Part shown: one piece after another, positions 1 through 5,104 of the stretch
Layout: every line of letters begins with the position of its first letter
How positions within the stretch are numbered: position 1 is the stretch's first letter
Assembly (NCBI GenBank): GCA_002938045.1
Contig: PTLJ01000125.1
Coordinates: forward strand, 1 to 5,104
Length of the DNA stretch: 5,104 bases
DNA from: Alphaproteobacteria bacterium MarineAlpha3_Bin4
GTDB taxonomy: Bacteria; Pseudomonadota; Alphaproteobacteria; Rhodospirillales; Casp-alpha2
Direction: 5' to 3'
Made by a program: the position numbers and the translations under genes
The notes under the pieces: generated by a model
Told to the model about the DNA's origin: nothing
Databases searched by the model: none
The model's input: the letters and a program-made list of their open reading frames with translations, nothing else

Positions 1-609
1 GAAGGCGCGGAACTCGTCCTCCGTGGCGAGACCGTCTGGAAAGGCGAGGTCTGCGCCGGCGTCTATGTAGAGCTGGGCGCGAGCGACGGCGCCTTCGATG
101 CCCTCTGATTGCGCTGCATCGGTACGCGCGATGATCTTGACGTGCGTTCGTGCGCGTACCGCGGCGGTGACTTTGAGCGCCATGTCATCGGCTGAGATCA
201 GCTGTTTGTCATTAAGATGGCCACACTTCTTGGGCAGTTTCTGGTCCTCGATTTGGATCGCCGCGGCACCGGCAACCTCCAGTTCGGTGACGCAGCGCAT
301 GACGTTGAGGGCCTCGCCGAAACCGGTATCGGCGTCGACGATGATCGGCAAGTCGGTAGCGCGGTGGAGGTTGCGCACGGCATATGAAAGGTCCTCGAGA
401 GTGATCACGCCCAAATCCGGCAGGCCCATGCTGGCGGTCAACCCACCACCCGACATGTAGAGCGCCTCGAACCCAGCTCGCTTGGCGATCAGGCCGGCGA
501 GCGCATTATGAGCACCGGGTACGCCGAGGATCTCGGGCCGGGCCAGCAGCTCGGCCAGTCGTTCGCCGGGGTTGCGCGGGTCGCATCCGTCCGCTTCGAG
601 CCAGGTCAT
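1..609 (-). CDS. Isocitrate lyase/PEP mutase superfamily C-C lyase (methylisocitrate/dimethylmalate lyase-like), 3' end outside window
   Basis: This gene reads leftward from an ATG at 609 and stays open to position 1, giving 203 residues of a family usually about 290 long; roughly the last 85 residues lie outside. The start is supported by AAGGAGG (618-624) eight bases upstream. Visible TIM-barrel landmarks are SGGG at residues 53-56, LPD at 63-65, the metal-binding VDADTGFG at 91-98, IEDQ at 120-123, the catalytic loop KKCGH at 127-131 (Cys129 would be the acid/base) and ARTDA at 161-165. This layout matches PrpB-type 2-methylisocitrate lyase and 2,3-dimethylmalate lyase, cytosolic Mg-dependent enzymes that split a 2-hydroxyacid into a 2-oxoacid and a carboxylate. 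The loop after the Cys (LNDK) differs from the RPNK I recall for enterobacterial PrpB, and FPDG at 190-193 has Asp where FPEA or VEAP is usual. The superfamily is therefore secure but the substrate is not. It is transcribed divergently from the other genes. Confidence 0.9.
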   Translation of the reverse strand, partial: MTWLEADGCDPRNPGERLAELLARPEILGVPGAHNALAGLIAKRAGFEALYMSGGGLTASMGLPDLGVITLEDLSYAVRNLHRATDLPIIVDADTGFGEALNVMRCVTELEVAGAAAIQIEDQKLPKKCGHLNDKQLISADDMALKVTAAVRARTHVKIIARTDAAQSEGIEGAVARAQLYIDAGADLAFPDGLATEDEFRAF

Positions 610-617
610 GACGGTTG

Positions 618-624
618 CCTCCTT
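618..624 (-). promoter_or_regulatory. Ribosome binding site of the leftward lyase gene
   Basis: On the minus strand this reads AAGGAGG, a near-perfect anti-16S match, followed by eight bases and then the ATG at 609. It fixes the start of the truncated leftward gene. Confidence 0.8.
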
Positions 625-640
625 GCCTGTTGTCAGTGCC

Positions 641-653
641 GGTACTTTGTACC
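641..653. repeat. Perfect inverted repeat, candidate operator
   Basis: GGTAC-TTT-GTACC has 5-base arms around a 3-base centre. A further GGTAC lies at 670-674, and TGTACC (648-653) with GGTACA (670-675) forms a second inverted pair with a 16-base spacer. The repeat lies 32 bases upstream of the leftward ATG and about 93 bases upstream of the rightward one, suitable for a regulator controlling both. Short GTAC-centred palindromes are typical of GntR-type regulators, but no regulator gene is in the window, so that link is inference. Confidence 0.45.
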
Positions 654-745
654 TCTATCGCGGCGGGTCGGTACAGGGTGGATGTTTGTCTTGGACTGAG
701 TAGAGTAGGGTGATCCGGCCGCACCACGAGGTAGAAAACGCCGCC

Positions 746-1696
746 ATGAACCACATTGCCATTCTCGATGACTACCAAAACGCCGCACTCGCATCCGCCG
801 ACTGGGAAAGCATAAAAAGTGCTGAAATCACCGTTTTTAACGAATACATTGGCGACGAGAACGCCGTTGCCGAGACGCTCCAGCCATTCGAGGTCGTCGT
901 TGCCATGCGCGAGCGCACCCCGTTCCCAGCATCCCTGATCGCGCGTCTACCCAATCTCAAACTACTAATCACCACCGGAATGCGCAACTTGGCCATCGAC
1001 ATGGAAGCAGCACATGAAAATGGTGTCGTCGTCTCAGGCACGCAGATGCTCCCCTATCTGGCCTTCGAGCATGCCTGGGCTCTGATCCTAGCCATCACCA
1101 AAAATATCCCGACCGAGGATCGGACTATGAAGGCGGGCGGCTGGCAGGCGGGCTCGGGTATTGGTCTCAACGGCAAAACGGTTGGGATTTTAGGCCTAGG
1201 CAAACTCGGCAGCCAGTCGGCCCGGGCCGGTCTAGCCTTCGGCATGGAGGTCATCGCCTGGAGCGAAAACCTAACCAATGAGCGGGCTGCTGAACACGGT
1301 GCAGTGCGTGTCGAAAAGGACGAGCTTTTCGAGCGCTCGGATGTGCTGACCATCCACTTGTTACTGAGCGAGCGTACGCGCGGGCTCGTCGGTGCGCGCG
1401 AACTGGAACTGATGAAACCGACGGCCTACCTCGTCAACACCTCGCGCGGACCGATTGTTGATGAAACGGCGCTGATCGAAGTTCTCGAAAAAGGTCGCAT
1501 TGCTGGTGCCGGCATCGATGTTTACGACACCGAACCGCTGCCAGTCGACCACCCGCTGCGCGGGCTCGACAACACGGTGCTGACCGGCCACACCGGCTAC
1601 GTCGTAAGCGAACTCTACGAGTTGGTCTATGGAGAGGCAATCGAGGGTATTAACGCCTGGATCGCTGGCACGCCGGTGCGTGTATTGAATGCCTAA
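746..1696 (+). CDS. D-isomer-specific 2-hydroxyacid dehydrogenase family protein
   Basis: The 316-residue product has the normal length and order of the D-2-hydroxyacid dehydrogenase family, cytosolic NAD(P)-dependent enzymes interconverting 2-oxoacids and D-2-hydroxyacids. The Rossmann motif GLGKLG is at residues 150-155, and the catalytic Arg/Glu/His set is complete: Arg234 in NTSRGP, Glu263 in YDTEP and His282 in TGHTGY. The His follows Gly rather than the more usual Pro. After the second Rossmann strand the sequence is AWSENL (171-176), without the Asp that usually marks NAD preference, so NADP use is possible. I chose ATG 746 because the first beta strand (NHIAIL) starts there; the in-frame GTG at 710 would add 12 unrelated residues and has no ribosome binding site. 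The first 100 codons look more AT-rich than the neighbours. It is the first rightward gene and ends 14 bases before the next. Its substrate is unknown; a 2-oxoacid from the nearby lyases is a reasonable guess. Confidence 0.92.
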   Translation: MNHIAILDDYQNAALASADWESIKSAEITVFNEYIGDENAVAETLQPFEVVVAMRERTPFPASLIARLPNLKLLITTGMRNLAIDMEAAHENGVVVSGTQMLPYLAFEHAWALILAITKNIPTEDRTMKAGGWQAGSGIGLNGKTVGILGLGKLGSQSARAGLAFGMEVIAWSENLTNERAAEHGAVRVEKDELFERSDVLTIHLLLSERTRGLVGARELELMKPTAYLVNTSRGPIVDETALIEVLEKGRIAGAGIDVYDTEPLPVDHPLRGLDNTVLTGHTGYVVSELYELVYGEAIEGINAWIAGTPVRVLNA

Positions 1697-1710
1697 TAAG
1701 GGTGGGCACA

Positions 1711-2490
1711 TTGGCGAATCTCATCCTCACCGAACGTACAGGCGCCGTCGCGACGCTGGTTATTAACAACCCCGCGAAGCGCAACGCCCTGACGTTGGCC
1801 GCCTGGCGTGGGTTGCGGGCTGCCGTCGCCGAGCTTGACGACGACGAAAATCTGCGTTGCGTTGTGCTGCGCGGCGCTGGCACGGATGCTTTTGCCGCCG
1901 GCGCCGACATTTCCGAGTTTCCGGACTTGCGCTCGAACTCCGCCCAGGCGCAGGACTACGGCGTCATCGTTGCCGCCGCCCTTGACGCCCTGGTCAATTG
2001 CCGGCACCCGACCATCGCCATGATCCATGGTGCATGCACAGGCGGTGGGCTCGAAATTGCATGCTGCTGCGATATTCGTATCAGCGGCACATCGGGGCGC
2101 TTCGGTGTGCCGATTAAGCTTGTCGGTCACGCCTTCGCTTACCCGGAAATGGTGCCGGTGACGGAGGTCGCCGGTCGGGCTCTAGTCCTGGAGCTACTGC
2201 TGGAAGGGCGGATTATGGAGGCGGCCGAGGCCGAACGACGTGGGCTGGTCAGCCGCATGGTCGATGATGCCGAACTGGAGGCGGAGGTACGGGAGGCGGC
2301 CAAGCGAATCGACGAAGGTGCGCCACTAGCGGCGCGCGCGACAAAGCGTTTTATCAACCGATTGGCAACGGGCCAACCGTTGACGTCGGAGGAGGTCGCG
2401 GAGAGCTACGCTCTCTGCGATTCGGAGGACTACGCCGAAGGCGTGCGCGCTTTCACCGCTAAGGAGAAGCCCAAGTTCCGGGGTCGCTAA
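1711..2490 (+). CDS. Crotonase-fold enoyl-CoA hydratase/isomerase family protein
   Basis: This is a full-length crotonase of about 259 residues. It has NNPAKRNALT near the N-terminus, the first oxyanion-hole segment AAGADI (62-67), the second at CTGGGLE (109-115), and the usual C-terminal EGVRAFTAKEKPKF tail. Family members act on acyl-CoA thioesters as hydratases, isomerases, hydrolases or lyases. Glu115 matches the first catalytic Glu of rat enoyl-CoA hydratase (Glu144). The second (Glu164, in FGQPE) is replaced by Ile135 in FGVPI, exactly 20 residues later, so a simple syn-hydratase reaction is doubtful. The start is uncertain: TTG 1711 has AAGGG (1698-1702) eight bases upstream, while the in-frame GTG at 1702 has no usable ribosome binding site but would add only three residues. 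The close spacing to the dehydrogenase indicates co-transcription. Confidence 0.9.
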   Translation: MANLILTERTGAVATLVINNPAKRNALTLAAWRGLRAAVAELDDDENLRCVVLRGAGTDAFAAGADISEFPDLRSNSAQAQDYGVIVAAALDALVNCRHPTIAMIHGACTGGGLEIACCCDIRISGTSGRFGVPIKLVGHAFAYPEMVPVTEVAGRALVLELLLEGRIMEAAEAERRGLVSRMVDDAELEAEVREAAKRIDEGAPLAARATKRFINRLATGQPLTSEEVAESYALCDSEDYAEGVRAFTAKEKPKFRGR

Positions 2491-2536
2491 CTTGCCAAAG
2501 CCAGGCGTTTAAGGCTTGATATTTCTACGTCGCGTT

Positions 2537-2541
2537 GGAGG
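2537..2541 (+). promoter_or_regulatory. Ribosome binding site of the second lyase gene
   Basis: GGAGG lies eight bases before ATG 2550 and decides that start over the in-frame TTG at 2535, which overlaps the site itself. Confidence 0.8.
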
Positions 2542-2549
2542 AACTGACT

Positions 2550-3410
2550 ATGAACCAGGCCGACAACTTGAGAAAATTGCTCGACGAACCGGGTATATTG
2601 CCGATGCCTGGCGTCTTCGATGCAGTTTCGGCGCGCCTCGCCGAACGGGCCGGCTTCAAGGCCTGTTTCATGAGTGGTTTCATGGTCTCGGCCGTGCGCG
2701 TTGGCCTTCCGGACGCCGGGCTGATCTCGTATACGGAGATGCTCGATCAGGGACGCAACATCTGTGGCGCGGTGTCGATCCCAACAATCGGCGACGGCGA
2801 TACGGGTTGGGGCAACGCCGTTAACGTCAAGCGTACCGTTGGCGGCTATGCTCAAGCCGGCTTTGCCTGCATCATGCTCGAGGACCAACAGTCGCCCAAA
2901 CGCTGCGGCCACACACGCGGCAAGAAAGTCGTTGAGCGCGCTGAAGCCTACGCCCGCATTCAGGCGGCGGTCGATGCCCGCGAGGAGGGCGAAGATATCC
3001 TGATCATGGCCAGGACAGACGCCAACGCCACCGACGGAATGGAAGAGGCTGTCGAGCGGTGTCGTGAGTTCCGCCATATCGGCGCAGATATCACTTTTCT
3101 CGAAGCCCCACGAGATCTGGACGAGATGCAGCGATATTGCGATGAAGTCAATGGGCCGAAGATGGCCAACATGGTCGAGCAGGGCGACACCCCGTTCCTT
3201 AGTCCGGCCGAGCTCGAGGAGATTGGTTACAAGATCGCCATCTGGCCGGCGTCGCTGATGACGTCGGCAATCATGGGTATGGAAAAGGAGCTCGCAAAAC
3301 TCGCTGGCGGGGCCGTCAGCGAGGACGGTAAGATCACCTTCAATGAGCTACAGGACATCGTCGGCTTTCCGGCCTACTATGAGGCAGAAAGGAAATACGT
3401 CGCTGATTGA
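2550..3410 (+). CDS. Isocitrate lyase/PEP mutase superfamily lyase, second copy in the locus
   Basis: The 286-residue product is full length for this TIM-barrel superfamily. In order it shows MPGVFDA (19-25), MSGFMVSA (41-48), GLPD (52-55), metal-binding GDGDTGWGN (81-89), LEDQ (110-113), catalytic KRCGH (117-121, Cys119), MARTDA (153-158) and FLEAP (183-187, Glu185). The intact KRCGH loop argues for C-C lyase activity (2,3-dimethylmalate, methylisocitrate or a related 2-hydroxy di/tricarboxylate) and against the oxaloacetate decarboxylase and PEP mutase branches. Databases often label such proteins carboxyvinyl-carboxyphosphonate phosphorylmutase, which is probably misleading. It differs from the leftward lyase at substrate-contact loops: SGFM against SGGG, HTRGKK after the Cys against HLNDK, and FLEAP against FPDG. 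The two are therefore diverged paralogues rather than a recent duplication. ATG 2550 is set by GGAGG eight bases upstream. It follows the crotonase gene by 59 bases and precedes the PrpD-family gene by 46. Confidence 0.92.
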   Translation: MNQADNLRKLLDEPGILPMPGVFDAVSARLAERAGFKACFMSGFMVSAVRVGLPDAGLISYTEMLDQGRNICGAVSIPTIGDGDTGWGNAVNVKRTVGGYAQAGFACIMLEDQQSPKRCGHTRGKKVVERAEAYARIQAAVDAREEGEDILIMARTDANATDGMEEAVERCREFRHIGADITFLEAPRDLDEMQRYCDEVNGPKMANMVEQGDTPFLSPAELEEIGYKIAIWPASLMTSAIMGMEKELAKLAGGAVSEDGKITFNELQDIVGFPAYYEAERKYVAD

Positions 3411-3423
3411 AGCGCCTTGCGCT
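3411..3423 (+). repeat. Small perfect hairpin just after the second lyase stop codon
   Basis: AGCGC-CTT-GCGCT, with 5-base GC-rich arms and a 3-base loop, begins directly after the TGA at 3408-3410. No T-run follows, so it is not a standard intrinsic terminator. It could affect mRNA processing or translation of the next gene, or be chance. Confidence 0.3.
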
Positions 3424-3445
3424 AGCTCCTAGAATGTTTGCAACC

Positions 3446-3451
3446 GGGAGG
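3446..3451 (+). promoter_or_regulatory. Ribosome binding site of the MmgE/PrpD family gene
   Basis: GGGAGG continues into GAAGAA before two adjacent ATG codons. The core GGAGG (3447-3451) is five bases from ATG 3457 and eight from ATG 3460. Eight is the spacing seen at both lyase genes in this window, so the second ATG may be the one used. Confidence 0.75.
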
Positions 3452-3456
3452 AAGAA

Positions 3457-4842
3457 ATGATGGACATCACCCGCCGGCTGGCGAGCTTCGCCGCGGAACT
3501 CAGTTACCAGGACCTTCCTAAGGATGTCGTCGAGCGAACCAAACGCCTGATTCTCGACGTAACCGGGATCATAGTCCGCGCACGCCACGATGCTCAATCG
3601 ACGCAAAGCTTAATCGCAGCGGTCGAAAAGCTGGGTCTCGCCGGGGGTTCGTGCTCGGTAATGGGCGACGACAGCTACTACGCGCCGCCGGCCGCAGCGC
3701 TGGTCAACGGCACCCTCGCCCATTCCTTGGATTTCGACGACACTCACGCTGAAGGTTCGTTGCACTCGAGCGCACCAATCGTGCCCGCCGCCATCTCCGC
3801 CGCTGAAATGGTAGACGCCTCGGGCAAGGACCTGATTGCCGCCTGTGTCGCGGGCTACGAAATCCAGATTCGCCTTAGCATGGCCCTGGGCCCGTCGGAC
3901 CACTACGACCGTGGTTTCCACCCAACTGCGACCTGCGGGGTGTTCGGTGCTGCCGCGGCCGCCGGCAAGTTGTTCGGCATGAAGGCCGACGGCATCCAAA
4001 GTGCCTTTGGAATAGCACTCAGCCAAGCTGCGGGAACAATGCAATTCCTGGCCGATGGCGCCTGGACCAAGCGCTCCCACGTTGGCCAAGCAGCGAGCAA
4101 TGGCTTGGTCTGCGCAGCAATGGCCTCCGAGGGCTTCATCGGTCCGGCTGAGGCCTTCGAGGGTCGTGCCGGGTTCCTTTCCGCCTATGCGCCGGCCTCG
4201 GACCAGGCCAAGGCCACGGCCGGCCTCGGTGAGACCTGGCAGACGCTGCGCCTAGCGGTCAAGCCCTACCCGTCGTGTCGTTACAGCCACGCGGCGTTGG
4301 ACGGCTTGGCTGCGCTCAAGCGAGAGCACGGCTTCGAGGCGGGCGATGTTGAGGAGGTCGAGATTGGCCTGCCGGAGACCGGTTGGAAGATCATAGGCGA
4401 TCCGGAGGACGTCAAGCACGCACCCAAGAGCGTCGTCGACGGTCAATTCTCGATGCCGTTCTGCGCTGCCGTGGTGCTGCGCGAGGGCGGTATGGTGTGG
4501 GACGACTACGCTAAGCACATTGAGGACCCCGAAACGCTCGATCTCTGCAAACGGGTCAAAAGCGTCGTCGACGCACGCGCCGAGGCGGAGTTCCCAGCCA
4601 ATTTGAGTGGTGTCGTCCGTGTCAAGACCGCAGCCGATACTTACGAGACCTTTGTCGCCGTGCCGAAGGGTGAGCCGGACAACTTTCTCAGCGATATTGA
4701 GTTTCGGGCCAAGTTCGACGGCTTGGCGGCACCCTATTTGAGCGAGGCTGGCGCCGAGCGGCTCGCCGGCGCGCTTCTCGCGCTGGAACAAGCCAATTCG
4801 ATCCGCACCATCACCGCCCTCGGCCAGCCAAACGTGGATTGA
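3457..4842 (+). CDS. MmgE/PrpD family protein (2-methylcitrate dehydratase / cis-aconitate decarboxylase fold)
   Basis: The 461-residue product is full length for MmgE/PrpD, cytosolic cofactor-free enzymes that include 2-methylcitrate dehydratase and cis-aconitate decarboxylase. The family signature is clear: NGTLAHSLDFDDTH (84-97), His103 in LHSS, GFHPTATCG (153-161, His155), MQFLADGAWTKRSH (195-208, Lys205) and KPYPSCRYSH (269-278, His278). These match the active-site positions I recall for human cis-aconitate decarboxylase (His103, His159, Lys207, His277). The usual FSxPY motif reads FSMPF at 331-335, so the position often held by an active-site Tyr appears to be Phe. KPYP is followed by SCR where many members have CH. 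The family has several reactions and sequence does not choose between them; dehydration/hydration of a citrate- or malate-like acid feeding the adjacent lyase fits the context. The start is ATG 3457, with ATG 3460 equally possible. Its TGA touches the start of the next gene. Confidence 0.92.
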   Translation: MMDITRRLASFAAELSYQDLPKDVVERTKRLILDVTGIIVRARHDAQSTQSLIAAVEKLGLAGGSCSVMGDDSYYAPPAAALVNGTLAHSLDFDDTHAEGSLHSSAPIVPAAISAAEMVDASGKDLIAACVAGYEIQIRLSMALGPSDHYDRGFHPTATCGVFGAAAAAGKLFGMKADGIQSAFGIALSQAAGTMQFLADGAWTKRSHVGQAASNGLVCAAMASEGFIGPAEAFEGRAGFLSAYAPASDQAKATAGLGETWQTLRLAVKPYPSCRYSHAALDGLAALKREHGFEAGDVEEVEIGLPETGWKIIGDPEDVKHAPKSVVDGQFSMPFCAAVVLREGGMVWDDYAKHIEDPETLDLCKRVKSVVDARAEAEFPANLSGVVRVKTAADTYETFVAVPKGEPDNFLSDIEFRAKFDGLAAPYLSEAGAERLAGALLALEQANSIRTITALGQPNVD

Positions 4843-4844
4843 CC

Positions 4845-5104
4845 GTGGTTGCCGAGGCGAAAGAGGTCGGTAAAAACCGCTACCGCGAGTCCTACGGGCG
4901 CTATCTCGAGGATTTCCACGTTGGTGACGTCTATGAGCACCGACCCGGGCGCACCATTACCGAATCCGATAATACCTGGTTCACGCTTTTGACCATGAAC
5001 CAACACCCGCTCCATTTCGACAAGGAATATGCGGCCAAAAGCGAGTTCCGAAAGCCTCTTGTCAACTCCGCGCTGACGCTATCCATAGTCGCCGGCATGA
5101 GCGT
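4845..5104 (+). CDS. MaoC-like hot-dog dehydratase, 5' part only
   Basis: The frame from GTG 4845 is open to the window edge and gives 86 residues of the N-terminal region of a MaoC-domain protein. GRYLEDFHVGDVYEH (18-32) is the typical lead-in strand, and TMNQHPLHFDKEYAAKSEF (50-68) is the hydratase segment. The R-hydratase motif is S-G-D-x-N-P-x-H. Here the Asp and Asn positions read Asn52 and His54, while Pro and the final His57 remain. From memory, similar variants occur in MaoC proteins near mesaconyl-CoA or itaconyl-CoA hydratases, which would suit a branched C5 dicarboxyl-CoA route; this is inference. The start is uncertain. TTG 4839 is in frame and overlaps the previous stop as TTGA, adding two residues. 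GTG 4845 has a weak GTGGA (4834-4838) six bases upstream. Either way translation is probably coupled to the PrpD-family gene. Confidence 0.85.
   Translation, partial: MVAEAKEVGKNRYRESYGRYLEDFHVGDVYEHRPGRTITESDNTWFTLLTMNQHPLHFDKEYAAKSEFRKPLVNSALTLSIVAGMS

Larger units (their letters stand above)
610..745. promoter_or_regulatory. Divergent intergenic region between the leftward lyase and the rightward operon
   Basis: These 136 bases separate two genes transcribed away from each other, so promoters for both directions should lie here. It holds the leftward ribosome binding site and the GGTAC repeats described separately. I found no convincing sigma-70 pair. TTGTCA at 630-635 is a possible rightward -35 box, but no good -10 follows. 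The downstream gene lacks a strong Shine-Dalgarno sequence: GAGG at 728-731 is 14 bases from its ATG. Short open frames crossing this region show no family resemblance and are not called. Confidence 0.6.

Noticed and set aside
98..460. Plus-strand 120-residue open frame
   Set aside because: It lies antisense to the leftward lyase, whose catalytic motifs are clear; the product is low-complexity and has no family resemblance.
1..609. Naming the leftward gene prpB
   Set aside because: The loop after the catalytic Cys and the FPDG motif differ from known PrpB, the C-terminus is missing, and no prpC is visible; the superfamily name is as far as the sequence goes.
630..659. Possible sigma-70 promoter (TTGTCA with TCTATC 18 bases later)
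   Set aside because: The -10 box is a poor match; not enough to call a promoter.
506..778. Minus-strand 90-residue open frame across the divergent region
   Set aside because: It overlaps the 5' ends of both real genes and their regulatory region, has no ribosome binding site, and its sequence is Arg/Pro-rich like a GC-rich shadow frame.
2498..2517. Possible hairpin AAGCC...GGCTT between the crotonase and second lyase genes
   Set aside because: Five-base arms with a 10-base loop and no T-run; too weak to call a terminator, and the genes on both sides look co-directional in one operon.
2487..3077. Minus-strand 196-residue open frame
   Set aside because: Entirely antisense to the second lyase gene; it is a codon-position shadow with no recognisable domain.
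3610..4089. Minus-strand 159-residue open frame inside the PrpD-family gene
   Set aside because: Shadow of a gene with a complete family signature on the other strand.
4252..4791. Minus-strand 179-residue open frame inside the PrpD-family gene
   Set aside because: Same reason: antisense to a clear coding sequence, no motif, no ribosome binding site recognised.

Overview
The window looks like bacterial chromosomal DNA of moderately high GC content, densely packed with metabolic genes. Codon choice, the protein family types and the GGAGG-type ribosome binding sites suggest an alphaproteobacterium (Rhodospirillales- or Rhizobiales-like). That assignment is inference: no rRNA or other marker gene is present. 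I see no tRNA, rRNA, CRISPR array, insertion sequence or integrase.

Layout: positions 1-609 hold the first 203 codons of a minus-strand isocitrate lyase/PEP mutase superfamily lyase, whose 3' end runs off the left edge. Positions 610-745 form a divergent intergenic region with a perfect short inverted repeat (GGTAC-TTT-GTACC) and a third GGTAC copy. From 746 to the right edge, five plus-strand genes follow closely: a D-2-hydroxyacid dehydrogenase (746-1696), a crotonase-fold acyl-CoA enzyme (about 1711-2490), a second isocitrate lyase/PEP mutase superfamily lyase (2550-3410), an MmgE/PrpD family protein (3457-4842), and the start of a MaoC-type hot-dog hydratase (about 4845 to beyond 5104). 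Gaps in the plus-strand set are 14, 59 and 46 bases, and the last junction touches or overlaps, so it is probably one operon.

Taken together this looks like a catabolic island for a branched hydroxy- or unsaturated di/tricarboxylic acid. A PrpD-family enzyme would dehydrate, rehydrate, isomerise or decarboxylate the acid. Two C-C lyases with the K(K/R)CGH catalytic loop would split 2-hydroxyacids into a 2-oxoacid (pyruvate or glyoxylate) plus a second carboxylate. Two (de)hydratase-fold enzymes would act on CoA thioesters, and a 2-hydroxyacid dehydrogenase would interconvert the 2-oxoacid and hydroxyacid. The set resembles parts of the methylcitrate, dimethylmalate and mesaconate/itaconate pathways. 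No citrate synthase, CoA-transferase, CoA-ligase, transporter or regulator is visible, so the substrate cannot be fixed from this window.

Several enzymes carry substitutions at positions normally tied to catalysis: Ile for the second crotonase Glu, Asn-x-His for the Asp-x-Asn of MaoC hydratases, Asp for Glu in the first lyase, and probably Phe for Tyr in the PrpD-family protein. These enzymes may therefore not carry out the textbook reactions of their families.
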